DNA from: Actinomadura luzonensis | Lineage (GTDB): Bacteria; Actinomycetota; Actinomycetes; Streptosporangiales; Streptosporangiaceae | NCBI RefSeq assembly: GCF_022664455.2 | Contig: NZ_JAKRKC020000003.1 | Span: 1,054,001 to 1,118,000, forward strand | Reading direction: 5' to 3' | Length of the DNA: 64,000 nt | Part shown: piece after piece, positions 1-10,178 of the stretch | How positions within the stretch are numbered: the first letter of the stretch is position 1 | How the letters are laid out: every line of letters starts with the position of its first letter | Position numbers and translations under genes: made by a program | The notes under the pieces: generated by a model | What the model was told of the DNA's origin: nothing | Databases searched by the model: none | Seen by the model: the letters and a program-made list of their open reading frames with translations, nothing else

Positions 1-2
1 CG

Positions 3-1613
3 CCGGCCACCCTGCTGCTGGCGGCGGCGACGCTGCTGGCCTGCAGCGGGCAGCGCCCGGTGGCCGGCGGGCCGCAGGCGGGGCCCTCGTCGTCGGCGTC
101 CGGGCCCGCGCAGGGCGGGCGGCTGGTGTACGCGCTGAGCGCCGACGCCAACGGGTTCAACCCGATCACCGACCAGTTCGCGGCGCAGAGCTACAGCATG
201 GTCACGCCGATCATCGAGCCGCTGGCGGCCGTGGCCGCGAACGGCGAGTGGAAGCCGTACCTGGCCGAGTCCATCACCCCCAACAAGACGTACGACGAGT
301 GGACGATCAAGGTCAGGTCCGGCGTCGCGTTCTCCGACGGCATCCGGCTGACCGGTGACATCGTCAAGGCCAACCTGGAGGCGCAGAAGGCCTCGCCGCT
401 GACCTCGGCCGCGTTCGGGCCGATCAAGTCGTTCGCGCTGGCCGACCCGATGACCGTCACGGTCAAGCTGTCGCAGCCGTGGGTCGCCTTCCCCTACTAC
501 CTGACCACCCAGACCGGCATGATCGTGCCGCCCGCCTCGCTCTCCGACCCGAGGACGGCCAGCCTCAAACCGGTGGGCACCGGGCCGTTCCTGTTCAAGG
601 AGTACGTCCCGGACAACCGCATGGTCGTCGTCAAGAACCCGCACTACTGGCGGCAGGGGCTGCCGTACCTGGACGAGATCGAGTTCCGCATCCTGCCCGA
701 CAGCCAGACCCGGGCGCAGACCCTGGAGGCCGGCGGCGTGGACGCCATCGGCACCTCCCGCGACGAGGACCTCGCCAAGTTCGGCGCCATGAAGGACGCC
801 TACACCGTGCACCGGGCCGCCGGGATGGCGGTCGCGGAGTCGTTCTTCCTGCTCAACACCGCCGTGCCGCCGCTCGACGACGTACGCGTGCGCAAGGCCC
901 TCGCCTACGCCACCGACCGCAGGACCTTCATCTCGACCCTGCGCGGCGGGCTGACCCAGCCGGCCGACGGCCCGTGGTCGAAGGACTCCCCCTGGTACGT
1001 CCCCGGCGGCTACCCCGACCACGACCTCGCCAAGGCGACCGCCCTGATCAAGGAGGTCGAGGCGGCGAAGGGCCCGATCCGCGTCGAGCTGCTGTCCACC
1101 CCCGACCCGAACACCATGCAGAGCGTCGAGCTGGCCCAGGACATGTGGCGCAAGGCCGGCGTCGAGGTGACGATCAAGCAGGCCGACCAGGCCGACCTGA
1201 TCAACCGCGCGATCACCGGCAACTACCAGGCCACCGTCTGGGTGCAGTTCTCCGCCCAGGACCCCGACGGCGAGTACGTCTGGATGCACGAGGCGTACGC
1301 CAAGCCGGTCGGCGCGATCTCGCTCAACATGTCCCGGCTCAAGGACGACAAGCTCAGCAAGGCCTTCGACGCCGGCCGGGTCAGCGCCGACCCCGAGGTG
1401 CGCAAGCAGGCGTACGCGACCGTGCAGCAGCGGCTGCGCGAGCTGGTGCCGTACGTGTTCGTCGACCACCTCGACACCGGGGCCATCATCGCGCGGACCC
1501 GCGTGCACGGCATCGGCGAGCACACGCTGCCCGACGGCGAGAAGGGGCTGCCGCTGACCGGCTCGCCCATCCCGTTCCACCCGTTCACGCAGGTCTGGGT
1601 CACCCAGCAGTGA
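3..1613 (+). CDS. ABC transporter substrate-binding lipoprotein, oligopeptide type (5' end outside window)
   Basis: Extracytoplasmic peptide- or solute-binding lipoprotein of SBP family 5 (DppA/OppA type). The frame is open from the window edge, and the first visible residues are a hydrophobic signal peptide ending in the lipobox LLAC, with the lipidated Cys about 14 codons in, so only a few N-terminal residues are missing. Typical family features follow: a region around YVPDNRMVVVKNPHYW, then VRKALAYATDR. About 537 residues are visible, normal for the family. It is first in a four-gene transporter operon, and its stop overlaps the permease start (GTGA). The substrate cannot be told; peptides or a nickel-chelate type ligand are the usual options. 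Confidence 0.93.
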   Translation, partial: PATLLLAAATLLACSGQRPVAGGPQAGPSSSASGPAQGGRLVYALSADANGFNPITDQFAAQSYSMVTPIIEPLAAVAANGEWKPYLAESITPNKTYDEWTIKVRSGVAFSDGIRLTGDIVKANLEAQKASPLTSAAFGPIKSFALADPMTVTVKLSQPWVAFPYYLTTQTGMIVPPASLSDPRTASLKPVGTGPFLFKEYVPDNRMVVVKNPHYWRQGLPYLDEIEFRILPDSQTRAQTLEAGGVDAIGTSRDEDLAKFGAMKDAYTVHRAAGMAVAESFFLLNTAVPPLDDVRVRKALAYATDRRTFISTLRGGLTQPADGPWSKDSPWYVPGGYPDHDLAKATALIKEVEAAKGPIRVELLSTPDPNTMQSVELAQDMWRKAGVEVTIKQADQADLINRAITGNYQATVWVQFSAQDPDGEYVWMHEAYAKPVGAISLNMSRLKDDKLSKAFDAGRVSADPEVRKQAYATVQQRLRELVPYVFVDHLDTGAIIARTRVHGIGEHTLPDGEKGLPLTGSPIPFHPFTQVWVTQQ

Positions 1614-2548
1614 TCGTCGTCCACCGGCTGGTCCGGCTCCTGGTGGTGCTGCTCGCGGTCACCTTCCTGTCCTACGTCCTGCTCAACCTGCTGCCGGGCG
1701 ACCCGGTCACGCAGATCCTGGGCCTGTCGGCGACGGAGGAGGCCCGCGCGCAGGTACGCCAGGAGCTGGGCCTGGACCAGCCGTTGCTGGTGCGCTACCT
1801 CGACTGGCTCGGCGGGCTCGTCACCGGCGACTTCGGGCACTCCTCCATCACCCGGCTGCCGGTCGCCGCCGAGCTGGCCGAGCGGCTGCCCGTCACGCTG
1901 GAGCTGCTGGTCGCGGCGCAGGTCATCGCGCTCGGGCTGGCGATCCCGGTGGGCGTGGCCGCCGCCCGCCGCGCCGGGCGGGCGCTGGACCAGGCACTGA
2001 CCGCCCTCAGCTTCGCGCTGCTGTCCACGCCCGTGTTCGTGCTCGGCGTGCTGCTCATCCTCGTCTTCGCGGTGACCTGGCGGATCGTGCCGGCCACCGG
2101 GTGGACGCCGATCTCGCTCGACCTGGGGTGGAACCTGACGTCGGTGATCCTGCCGGCGATCACGCTGGGCTGCGGGCAGCTCGCCGTGTACGCGCGGCTG
2201 CTGCGTACCGACCTGATCGCCACCCTCCAGGAGGACTACATCACGCTGGCCCGCGCCCGGGGCCTGGCGCCGCGCCGCATCCTGTGGCGGCACGCGCTGC
2301 GGCCGTCCGCGATCACGCTGATCACCGCCGTCGGCCTCAACCTGGGGGCGCTCATCGGCGGCGCGGTGATCATCGAGACCCTGTTCGGGCTGCCCGGCGT
2401 CGGGCGGCTCATCGTCGACTCCATCTTCTCGCGGGACTACCTGTCGGTGCAGGGAGGCGTCGTGCTGATCTCGGTCGGTTACGTGGCCGTCAACGTCGCG
2501 GTGGACCTCGTGTACGCCGCCGTCGACCCGAGGATCCGCCGTGCTTAG
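1610..2548 (+). CDS. ABC transporter permease, DppB type
   Basis: Inner-membrane permease of the dipeptide/oligopeptide/nickel class, 312 aa. The N-terminal helix is followed by LLPGDPV, a hallmark of DppB-like subunits, and the EAA loop that contacts the ATPase is visible as ARARGLAPRRILWRHALRP near residue 215. About six membrane helices can be picked out. The GTG start at 1610 overlaps the stop of the binding-protein gene by three bases, so translation is coupled. It should form the membrane channel with the permease half of the next gene. Confidence 0.95.
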   Translation: MIVVHRLVRLLVVLLAVTFLSYVLLNLLPGDPVTQILGLSATEEARAQVRQELGLDQPLLVRYLDWLGGLVTGDFGHSSITRLPVAAELAERLPVTLELLVAAQVIALGLAIPVGVAAARRAGRALDQALTALSFALLSTPVFVLGVLLILVFAVTWRIVPATGWTPISLDLGWNLTSVILPAITLGCGQLAVYARLLRTDLIATLQEDYITLARARGLAPRRILWRHALRPSAITLITAVGLNLGALIGGAVIIETLFGLPGVGRLIVDSIFSRDYLSVQGGVVLISVGYVAVNVAVDLVYAAVDPRIRRA

Positions 2549-4397
2549 GCGCCTCGGACCCGGGTTCTGGCTGTCGGCCGGCTGGATCGGGCTGGTGCTG
2601 CTGGCCGCGCTGCTGGCGGACGTGCTGCCGCTGGCTCGCTACGACGAGACGCTGGCCGGGCCGCCCCAGGCCGGCCCCTCCCTCGCGCACCCGTTCGGCA
2701 CCGACGGGCTCGGCCGCGACGTGCTCAGCCGGGTCACCTACGGCGCGCGCGTCTCGCTCGGCGTCGGTGTCGGCGCGGTGCTGCTCGGGCTGGCCGTCGG
2801 CGCGCCGCTCGGGCTGCTGGCCGGCTACCGCAGGAAGGCCGCCGACGCGGTCATCATGGCGGTCAACGACGTGGCGCAGGCGTTCCCGGCGCTGGTGTTC
2901 GCCCTCGCCGTGGTGGCCTTCGCCGGCGCGAACCTGCGCAACGTGATCATCGTGCTGGGCGTGCTCGGGGTGCCGTCCTGGGTGCGGCTGGTGCGCGGGG
3001 CCACGCTGAGCCACGCCTCGCGGGAGTTCGTGCTGGCCGCCCGGGTGCTCGGGGCGCGCGACCTGCGCATCCTGTGGCGGGAGGTCGTGCCGAACGTGGC
3101 CGTGCCGGCCTCGTCGTACGCGTTCGTCGGCATGGCCGTGGTGATCGTCGCCGAGGGCAGCCTGGCCTTCCTCGGCCTGTCGGTGCAGGCGCCCACCCCG
3201 ACCTGGGGCGGGCTCATCAACGAGGGCCGCACGCTCATGGAGACCGCGCCCCACGTGGTGCTGGCGCCGTCGGTCGTGATGTTCCTGACCGTGTTGTCGT
3301 TCAACCTGGTCGGCGACCGGCTGCGGGCGCTGACCGACGTGCGGGAGATCGGCCTGGAGCCGGTCCGCCAGGCAGTGGCCGCCGTGCCCGCGCCCGCCGC
3401 GCCGCACGCCGTGCGCGACTGCCTGCTCCAGGCCGAGGACGTCCGCACCCACTTCGTCACGCCGCGCGGGCTGGTCAAGGCCGTGGACGGCGTCTCCTTC
3501 ACCCTGGAACGCGGCCGGACGCTCGCCGTCGTCGGCGAGTCGGGGTCGGGCAAGTCCATGCTGATCCGCTCGATCCTCGGCCTGCTGCCCGGCACGGCGG
3601 TGCGCGGCGGCAGCGTCTACCTGTCCGGCGACGACCTGACCGCGCGCTCGCCCGCCGAGATGCGCGCGGTGCTCGGGCCGCGCCTCGGCACCGTCTTCCA
3701 GGACCCGATGACCGCGCTCAACCCGGTGCGGACGATCGGCGCCCAGGTCAGCGAGCCGCTGCGGGTGCACCTGCGGATGGGCCGGCGGCGGGCGCGGGAG
3801 GAGGCCGCGCGGCTGCTGGCCTCGGTCGGCATCCCCGACCCCGCCCGCACGCTGCGCCGCTACCCGCACCAGCTCTCGGGCGGCATGCGGCAGCGGGTGA
3901 CCATCGCCATGGCGCTGGCCTGCGGTCCTGACGTGCTGTTCGCCGACGAGCCGACGACCGCGCTCGACGTCACCATCCAGGACCAGGTGCTGCGGCTGCT
4001 GCACCGGCTGCGCGAGGAGCGCCACATGGCGGTGGTGCTGGTCAGCCACGACCTGTCGGTGGTGGCGCGGTGGGCGGACGAGGTCATCGTCATGTACGCC
4101 GGGCGGGTGGTGGAGCGGGGGCCGGCGGCCGAGGTGTTCGCCCGGCCGCGCATGCCGTACACCGAGGCGCTGCTCCAGGCCGCGCCCCGGCTCGACGACC
4201 CGCCGCACCACCGGCTGCGGGTCATCCCCGGCCGGCCGCCGGACCTGGCCGCCCCGCCGCCGGGGTGCGCGTTCGCGCCGCGGTGCCCGTACGCGCGGGA
4301 GCGGTGCGCCGCCGAGGCGCCGCCGCTGGTGGACGACGGGCGCGCGTACGCCTGCTGGTACCCGCTGACGGAGGAGGCGCAGAGCATTGGCCGGTAG
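2541..4397 (+). CDS. Fused ABC transporter permease (DppC type) and ATPase (DppD type)
   Basis: A 618-aa natural fusion. Residues 1-285 are a DppC-like permease with EAA motif [19 protein letters not shown]. From about residue 295 it is a DppD-like ATPase with Walker [10 protein letters not shown] (near 331), signature LSGGMRQR (near 445), Walker [13 protein letters not shown] (near 465) and a C-terminal oligo_HPN region with the cysteine pattern [14 protein letters not shown]. The start overlaps the upstream permease stop by 8 bp. Such permease-ATPase fusions are known in actinomycete peptide transporters, so this is probably not an assembly error; both halves look complete. It ties one ATPase directly to one permease in the heterodimer. 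Confidence 0.94.
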   Translation: MLRRLGPGFWLSAGWIGLVLLAALLADVLPLARYDETLAGPPQAGPSLAHPFGTDGLGRDVLSRVTYGARVSLGVGVGAVLLGLAVGAPLGLLAGYRRKAADAVIMAVNDVAQAFPALVFALAVVAFAGANLRNVIIVLGVLGVPSWVRLVRGATLSHASREFVLAARVLGARDLRILWREVVPNVAVPASSYAFVGMAVVIVAEGSLAFLGLSVQAPTPTWGGLINEGRTLMETAPHVVLAPSVVMFLTVLSFNLVGDRLRALTDVREIGLEPVRQAVAAVPAPAAPHAVRDCLLQAEDVRTHFVTPRGLVKAVDGVSFTLERGRTLAVVGESGSGKSMLIRSILGLLPGTAVRGGSVYLSGDDLTARSPAEMRAVLGPRLGTVFQDPMTALNPVRTIGAQVSEPLRVHLRMGRRRAREEAARLLASVGIPDPARTLRRYPHQLSGGMRQRVTIAMALACGPDVLFADEPTTALDVTIQDQVLRLLHRLREERHMAVVLVSHDLSVVARWADEVIVMYAGRVVERGPAAEVFARPRMPYTEALLQAAPRLDDPPHHRLRVIPGRPPDLAAPPPGCAFAPRCPYARERCAAEAPPLVDDGRAYACWYPLTEEAQSIGR

Positions 4398-5394
4398 CGG
4401 AGACGCGCACCTGCGGCCGCGTGACGAGGTGCTGCTGCGGGTGCGGGACCTGGTCGTGGAGTTCCCCGCCGGACGCGGGCCGGGCCTCGCCCTTCGCGGC
4501 GGGCGCGGCCCTACCGTGAGCGCCGTGGCCGGGCTGAGCTTCGACCTGCGCAAGGGCGAGACGCTGGGCATCGTCGGCGAGTCCGGCTGCGGCAAGTCGA
4601 GCGCGGCCCGGGCGCTGGTGCAGCTCCCGCCGCCGCGTTCGGGGTCGGTGCAGCTGGACGGCCTGGAGCTGACCGCGCTGCGCGGCGAGGCCCTGCGCCG
4701 CACCCGGCAACGGCTGCAGATGATCTTCCAGGACCCGATCTCCTCGCTCAACCCGCGCCGCCGGGTCCGCGACATCGTCGGCGAGGGCCCGCGCGTGTGG
4801 CGGCTGCCCGGCGACCGGGTGGACGAGGTGCTGGAGGCGGTCGGCCTCGACCCGAGGACGGCGGCCGAGCGGCGGCCCCACGAGTTCTCCGGCGGGCAGT
4901 GCCAGCGCATCTCCATCGCCCGTGCCCTGATCCTGGAGCCCGAGGTGGTGATCTGCGACGAGCCGGTGTCGGCGCTGGACGTGTCGGTGCAGGCGCAGAT
5001 CCTCGGCCTGCTGGAGGATCTGAAGGCCCGCTACCGGCTGACGCTGGTGTTCATCGCCCACGACCTGGCGGTGGTGAAGAACGTCAGCGACCGCATCCTG
5101 GTGATGTACCTGGGCAAGGTGTGCGAGCTGGCGCCGGGCACGGAGCTGGTCTCCCGGCCCGCGCACCCGTACACGCGGGCCCTGCTGGCCTCCATCCCGG
5201 GCGGCGGCGCGCCGCCGGCCCTTCCCGCGGCGGACACGCTGATCAGCGGCGAGCCGCCGTCACCCGTTGAGCCTCCCTCCGGCTGCCGGTTCCGTACGCG
5301 CTGCCCGCGCGCCACGGAACGGTGCTCGCTGGAGGAGCCCCAGATCCGGCAGGTCGGCGAGGACCACTGGCTGGCCTGCCACAACCCCGCATAG
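4387..5394 (+). CDS. ABC transporter ATPase, DppF type
   Basis: Second cytoplasmic ATPase of the peptide transporter, 335 aa. Walker A is GESGCGKSS (near residue 63), signature [10 protein letters not shown] (near 166), Walker [13 protein letters not shown] (near 195), and the C-terminal oligo_HPN segment has [14 protein letters not shown]. The start chosen is a TTG at 4387 that overlaps the previous stop (4395-4397); a later GTG is possible because the first 15 residues are not conserved-looking. With the fused ATPase it gives the two different nucleotide-binding sites usual for this family. Confidence 0.92.
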   Translation: MAGSGDAHLRPRDEVLLRVRDLVVEFPAGRGPGLALRGGRGPTVSAVAGLSFDLRKGETLGIVGESGCGKSSAARALVQLPPPRSGSVQLDGLELTALRGEALRRTRQRLQMIFQDPISSLNPRRRVRDIVGEGPRVWRLPGDRVDEVLEAVGLDPRTAAERRPHEFSGGQCQRISIARALILEPEVVICDEPVSALDVSVQAQILGLLEDLKARYRLTLVFIAHDLAVVKNVSDRILVMYLGKVCELAPGTELVSRPAHPYTRALLASIPGGGAPPALPAADTLISGEPPSPVEPPSGCRFRTRCPRATERCSLEEPQIRQVGEDHWLACHNPA

Positions 5395-5411
5395 AAAGCA
5401 GTGAGGCAACC

Positions 5412-6635
5412 ATGGCGATCGATTTCACCCTCGCCCCCGAGCACGAGGAGATCCGCAAGCGGGTCCGCGCCTTCATCCAGGGCACCGTCGTGCCCGCCAT
5501 GGAGGAGGTGACGGAGGGCGACCGGGACGCCTACCTGCGGACCATCTTCCGGCTCCGCTCCCAGGCGAGGGACGAGGGCCTGTGGTTGCCGCACATGCCG
5601 AAGGAATGGGGCGGCATGGGGCTCGGGCACGTGGAGCTGGCCATGGTGCAGTCGGAGGCGGCCAAGACCCGCATCGGCCCGTGGGTGCTCAACTGCCAGG
5701 CGCCCGACGAGGGCAACATGCACACGCTGCTGCACTGGGCGAGCGACGAGCAGAAGGAGAAGTACCTGCGCCCGCTGCTCGACGGCACCCAGATGTCGTG
5801 CTTCGCCATGACCGAGCCCGAGGTGGCCGGCTCCGACCCCACCCTCATCAGGACGACCGCCGTCCAGGACGGCGACGAGTGGGTGATCAACGGCCACAAG
5901 TGGTTCATCTCCAACGCCCGCCGCGCCGGCTTCGCCATCCTCATCGCCCGCACCGAGCAGGACGTCCCCGAGGGCACCCGGGGCGCCACCACCGCCTTCC
6001 TCGTGGACCTGCCGAACCCCGGCTGGAAGGACGTCCGCGAGGTCGAGACCATGCACGGCTCCACCGGCCACAGCGAGATCGTCATCGAGGACCTGCGGCT
6101 GCCCGACAGCGCCGTCCTGGGCGGGCGCGGCAACGGCCACCGCCTCGGCCAGTACCGCTTGGGCCCGGCCCGCCTCGCGCACTGCATGCGCTGGATCTCG
6201 CAGGCCGAGACGGCGCTGGACATGATGGTCGACCGCGCCCTGAACCGCTACAGCCACGGCTCCCTGCTCGCCGAGAAGCAGGGCATCCAGTGGCTGATCG
6301 CGGACTCGGCGATGGAGCTGTACCAGTGCAAGCTCATGGTGCTGCACGCCGCGTCCAAGATCGACAAGGGCGAGGACTTCCGCACCGAGGTGTCCATGGC
6401 CAAGCACTTCGTCGCCAACAGCCTCAACCGCATCGTGGACCGCGCCATCCAGGTGCACGGCGCGCTCGGCTACTCGACCGACACGCCGCTCGCGAACATG
6501 TTCCAGCACGCCCGCTGGGCCCGCTTCGCGGACGGGGCGGACGAGATCCACCAGATGCGCATCGCCGAGCGCACCATCGCCGCCTACCAGGCCACCGGCT
6601 CCACCAACGCCGCCACCGGCGGCCTTCCTCTCTGA
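5412..6635 (+). CDS. Acyl-CoA dehydrogenase family protein
   Basis: FAD-dependent dehydrogenase of 407 aa that introduces an alpha-beta double bond in an acyl-CoA. The N-terminal helical domain starts MAIDFTLAPEHEEIRKRV, the middle beta domain has CFAMTEPEVAGSDPT and the FAD/substrate segment WVINGHKWFISNA, and the C-terminal four-helix domain has IQVHGALGYSTDTPLANMF. The tail ADGADEIHQMRIAERTIA resembles the ACAD10/11-like subgroup. ATG at 5412 is preceded by AGTGAGG. It lies 17 bp after the transporter operon and ends at a strong terminator, so it may be co-transcribed with the transporter; the shared substrate, if any, is unknown. Confidence 0.93.
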   Translation: MAIDFTLAPEHEEIRKRVRAFIQGTVVPAMEEVTEGDRDAYLRTIFRLRSQARDEGLWLPHMPKEWGGMGLGHVELAMVQSEAAKTRIGPWVLNCQAPDEGNMHTLLHWASDEQKEKYLRPLLDGTQMSCFAMTEPEVAGSDPTLIRTTAVQDGDEWVINGHKWFISNARRAGFAILIARTEQDVPEGTRGATTAFLVDLPNPGWKDVREVETMHGSTGHSEIVIEDLRLPDSAVLGGRGNGHRLGQYRLGPARLAHCMRWISQAETALDMMVDRALNRYSHGSLLAEKQGIQWLIADSAMELYQCKLMVLHAASKIDKGEDFRTEVSMAKHFVANSLNRIVDRAIQVHGALGYSTDTPLANMFQHARWARFADGADEIHQMRIAERTIAAYQATGSTNAATGGLPL

Positions 6636-6648
6636 CCCCGCACCGCCC

Positions 6649-6690
6649 GCCGCCGGCCCCGCTCCCCCAGGAGCGGGGCCGGCGGCTTTT
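6649..6690 (+). terminator. Rho-independent terminator after the acyl-CoA dehydrogenase
   Basis: A 17-bp GC-rich stem (GCCGCCGGCCCCGCTCC paired with its exact complement) with a 4-nt loop, followed by TTTT. It closes the transporter/dehydrogenase transcription unit. Confidence 0.9.
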
Positions 6691-6820
6691 GAGGGTGGCG
6701 GTTGCCGTCCTTCGCCCCCATTGCCCGCCTCTGGCATGGATGCTAGCGTGACACGTGAAAGATTTTTCTTACAGGCGTAACCGACGGGTGAACGCCCAAC
6801 TCCCTCGAAAGGACCCGGCG

Positions 6821-7792
6821 GTGAAGGCCATCCGCTACCGCGCCTACGGCGGCCCCGACGTACTCGAACTCCAGGACCTCCCCACCCCCGCTCCCGGTGA
6901 CGGCGAGGTGTTGATCCGCGTCCACGCGGCCGCGATCAACCCCGGCGACAGCTACCTCATGCGCGGCATCCCGCGCGTGCTCCGCGCCGCGGTGGGCCTG
7001 ACCCGCCCGCGGACCGGCGCCCTCGGGGCCGACCTGGCCGGCCGGGTCGAGGCCGTGGGCCGCGACGTCACCTCGTTCCGCCCCGGCGACGAGGTGTTCG
7101 GCTGCGCCACCGGCGCCTTCGCCGAGTACGTCACCGTCCGCCACGACGGCCCGCTGGTCACGAAGCCCGCCGCGCTGACGTTCGAGGAGGCCGCCGCCGT
7201 GCCCACGTCCGCGGTCACCGCCCTGATCGGCCTCCGCGACGTGGCCCGGGTCGGCCCCGGGCAGCGCGTGCTGGTCAACGGCGCGTCCGGCGGCGTCGGC
7301 GGCTTCGCCGTCCAGCTCGCCAGGTCCCTGGGCGCCGAGGTGACCGCCGTGTGCCGCGCCGCGAACGCGGACCTGGTCCGCTCCCTCGGCGCCGCGCACG
7401 TCGTCGACCACACCAAGCAGGACTTCACCGACGCCCACGGGCCCCGCTACGACGTGATCCTGGACAACGTCGGCAACCGTCCGCTGTCCGCCTGCGCCCG
7501 CGTGCTCGCCCCGCGCGGCACCTACATCCCCAACTCCGGCAAGGGTGGCCGCTGGCTGGGCCCGGTGAACCGCATCCTGGCCGCGCGGCTCCGCTCCCTC
7601 GCCGGCCGGCAGCGCTTCACCTCCTACGTGGCCCGCCCCGCCGCCGGCACCCTCACCGCGCTCCGCGACCTGCTCGACAAGGGCGAGCTGACCGCGGTGA
7701 TCGACCGCACCTACCCCCTCGCCGACGCCGCCGCGGCCATGCGCCACTACGAGGAGGGCCACCCGGCGGGCAAGGTCGTCCTCACGACGTGA
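6821..7792 (+). CDS. NAD(P)-dependent quinone oxidoreductase, zinc-free MDR family
   Basis: Medium-chain dehydrogenase/reductase of 323 aa resembling quinone or enoyl reductases. It has the GroES-like N-terminal domain (MKAIRYRAYGGPDVLEL) and a Rossmann domain with VLVNGASGGVGGFAVQLA and the GAAHVVDH segment, and lacks structural zinc cysteines. The start is the GTG at 6821 because GAAAGGA lies 7 bp upstream and the family begins MKAIRY; an in-frame GTG at 6755 would add an unconserved leader. It is monocistronic and ends convergently with the fragment on the other strand (11-bp overlap). Confidence 0.9.
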   Translation: MKAIRYRAYGGPDVLELQDLPTPAPGDGEVLIRVHAAAINPGDSYLMRGIPRVLRAAVGLTRPRTGALGADLAGRVEAVGRDVTSFRPGDEVFGCATGAFAEYVTVRHDGPLVTKPAALTFEEAAAVPTSAVTALIGLRDVARVGPGQRVLVNGASGGVGGFAVQLARSLGAEVTAVCRAANADLVRSLGAAHVVDHTKQDFTDAHGPRYDVILDNVGNRPLSACARVLAPRGTYIPNSGKGGRWLGPVNRILAARLRSLAGRQRFTSYVARPAAGTLTALRDLLDKGELTAVIDRTYPLADAAAAMRHYEEGHPAGKVVLTT

Positions 7793-8575
7793 CGGCGAGC
7801 CCGCCCACGCGGACGTCGTCGAAGTCGACGGCCGCCCGGCCGGTGACGAGCTGCACGTGGCCGGGCCCGGCGATCGGCGACGGGTCCGTCACGGCGACGC
7901 GCGGGCCGGCCTCGCCGCCGACGAAGACGCGGAGCTCGGGCCCGCGCAGCTCGACGCGGAGCGTGGTGGGGCCGGTGACCGCCGCTCCCGTGCCGGTGGC
8001 GATGACGCCGGTGCCCGCGCGGTGGACGTCCACCGAGCCGTTCGGACGCAGGTAGACCAGGTAGCCGGACTGCGTGTAGGCGTCGCCGGGCCGGGCCGTG
8101 CGCACCTGGACGCCGCCGAAGGCGGTCGAGGTGGCCAGGGCGCGGAAGTCCAGGCGGGTCTCGACGAAGCCGTCGCGGAAGATCACCCCCTGGGCGTCCG
8201 GCACGATCCGCAGGCCGACGGCGTCGATCTCCGTCGTCCCGCCGGTGCGCCGGGTCGTCGCCGTGAGCGGGCACGGCCCGGGCAGCGTCGTCTCCCGTAC
8301 GGTGACGCGCACCTCGCCGGGACCGGTGGCGGTGACCGGGCCGGTCAGGCACGGCCCGGTGACCGTGACCTCGGCGACGCGCCGCCCCGAGACGCGCAGG
8401 CCGACCGGCTGCCCGGCGACCGCCTCGGCCGCGGCCGAACTCACGGTGACCAGGTCGCGGCCCACGTCGGAGCGGGCCGCGGCGGCCACCAGCCGCGCCG
8501 CCTCCGCCGCGCGCAGCGCCCTCGCGCGGACGAGTCCGGCGGTGGCTGGTGACGTGGGCGACGAAGGCCCCGTGG
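7782..8575 (-). pseudogene. 3' part of a secreted LamG/concanavalin-like domain protein, 5'-truncated
   Basis: The minus strand codes convincingly from about 8575 to the stop at 7782. An alanine-rich helical stretch (ARLVAAAARSDVG) is followed by beta-rich domains ending in VDFDDVRVGGLAV, as in concanavalin-like lectin/glucanase modules of secreted actinomycete hydrolases. No good start exists. Just upstream another frame gives WDGHGAFVAHV, which looks like the continuation of the same helical domain, so a frameshift near 8545 is likely. The rest of the gene is missing, replaced head-to-head by another truncated gene on the plus strand. The original enzyme type cannot be named. Confidence 0.5.
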
Positions 8576-9195
8576 CCGTCCCACTGCTCGCCGGCGCGCA
8601 GCCGGACTTCGTGGCCGCGCAGACCGCCGCCTTCACCGCCGACTTCGGGCTGGACGGGGTCATGCCGGGCAACCAGTTCGGGCTGGTCGGCTTCTGGCAC
8701 CCGGACAACGCGCCGCCCCTCACCCCCGAACGCTCGGCCGGCGTCGAACGCTTCTTCCTGCGGCTGCGCGCGGCCCTGGGCGAGAGGCTGGTCCACTGGA
8801 TGGACACCTACTGGCGGGCCGAGGTGGAGCGGTCGGCCTGGGGCATGACCGACGCCGCCTACCACAGCCTCGACGCGATCCTGGTCAGCACCTTCGCCGT
8901 GCTGGTCGAACGTACCGAGATCGTGCCCAACCTGCTCAGCAAGGCCGCGCTCGGCGGCCCGCGCCCGCTGCTCGGCCTCGACTTCGTCGACCCCTGGTAC
9001 TGGTACCGCACCTACCTGGACGACCGGCGCACCTACCTCTACCAGCGCGAGGTGCTGGCCGGCCACGCCGCGTCGGTGGCCGGCGTCTCCTTCTTCGCCA
9101 ACGACACCTTCGGCCACGTCGTGCCGCAGGCCGAGCTGGCCGCCACCCTGGAGGTGGTCAGAGGGCTCACCCCCGCGGGCCGAACCCCGTCATGA
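8573..9195 (+). pseudogene. 3' part of an unrecognised protein, possibly a glycoside-hydrolase-like barrel
   Basis: Codon usage supports plus-strand coding from about 8573 (GTG) or slightly later to 9195. The peptide is rich in Trp, Tyr and Asp (FGLVGFWHPDN, VHWMDTYWRAEVERSAWG, LDFVDPWYWYRTYLD), which suggests a carbohydrate-active enzyme fold, but I do not recognise a family. The N-terminal side is abrupt and abuts the truncated minus-strand gene, so it is probably the 3' end of a broken gene. It could also be an intact 207-aa protein. The last 29 bp overlap the membrane-protein gene on the opposite strand. Confidence 0.4.
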
Positions 9196-9970
9196 CGATG
9201 TGCACGAGGACGAGGACGCCGATCCAGATGATCGCGCGCCTGGTCGGCGGAGGGCCGCTGCGCAGCAGGGAGACGCCGAGGGGGATGAAGGCGAGGCAGA
9301 GGCCGCCCACGGCGAGGAAGGACTGCGGCTCGGTGCCCTTGAGCGTCCCCAGCGCGAGCACCGACATCAGGCCGAGCGCGACCGAGCGGCCCAGCCCGAG
9401 GGCGCCGGAGCGGTAGGCGCCGACGGCCAGCACGACCCAGCCGAAGAACGCCGGCCCCGAGATGCTCCTGAACGGGTGCCACACCGTGTCGCGCCAGGCC
9501 ACGTAGTAGTCGTCGATGCCGTGGAGCATCGTCTGCAGTCCGAGGCTGTCGGTCAGGTGGAAGGCCAGGTGATCCGTGCCGTACTGGAAGGTCCTGGTGA
9601 ACAGGCCGACCATCACCAGGCAGCCGCCCCACAACCCCCACATCGGGCTGGTGGCCGCGATCCGCTGCGCCAGCGTCATGACGGCCGGCCACAACACGAT
9701 GAACCCGGCGGCGAAGCAGGTGTAGGCGGCGGTGATCAGGGCGGGATGCTGGGTGTAGGCGGTGAGCTGGTAAGGGACGAAGTAGTAGAACGGGGAACGC
9801 AGCAGGGTCCCGGCCAGGATGAGCGAGGGGCCGGCGATCAGCGAGAACGCGCTCACCCAGCGGCCGGGGAAGGGTGGCTGCCGGTCCAGGTTGGCCGCCG
9901 CGTTGGCGGCCCGCCGGTCGGCGCCGGCCCGCCGCCACCGGGTGATGCGTCCGCGAAGATCAACGTCCAT
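9167..9970 (-). CDS. Integral membrane protein of unknown function
   Basis: A 267-aa protein with about seven hydrophobic helices (for example FSLIAGPSLILAGTLL, CLVMVGLFTRTFQYG, LGLMSVLALGTL). The ATG at 9970 is preceded by GGGCAGGA. No enzyme motif is visible; the aromatic- and His-containing loops (YGTDHLAFHLTD, WRDTVWHPFRSISG) may be functional. It is transcribed divergently from the histidine kinase at 10179, with about 200 bp between, so a shared promoter region is possible. Confidence 0.75.
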   Translation of the reverse strand: MDVDLRGRITRWRRAGADRRAANAAANLDRQPPFPGRWVSAFSLIAGPSLILAGTLLRSPFYYFVPYQLTAYTQHPALITAAYTCFAAGFIVLWPAVMTLAQRIAATSPMWGLWGGCLVMVGLFTRTFQYGTDHLAFHLTDSLGLQTMLHGIDDYYVAWRDTVWHPFRSISGPAFFGWVVLAVGAYRSGALGLGRSVALGLMSVLALGTLKGTEPQSFLAVGGLCLAFIPLGVSLLRSGPPPTRRAIIWIGVLVLVHIVMTGFGPRG

Positions 9971-10178
9971 GGGTTCCTGCCCTCTTGTCGTCATATGTGC
10001 GGCTCGGCGGGGTACGCCGGGCACATCAGCATGGTGAGGGGCGGCGGGGCGGGGGCGCGTCTGGCCGGGGTCCCATCTTCGGCCGCCGCGCGCGGGCCGT
10101 CCGTACGACTCCGGGCAGAGGCGAATGTCCGACCGTGGGCAGATGCCGGGTGATCGGTGAAGGCGATAGCTTCTCGTC

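Noticed and set aside
2490-4916. Very long minus-strand open frame across the ABC transporter genes
   Set aside because: It is antisense to genes with clear Walker motifs and consists of Arg/Gly/Pro/His-rich peptide, a by-product of high GC content.
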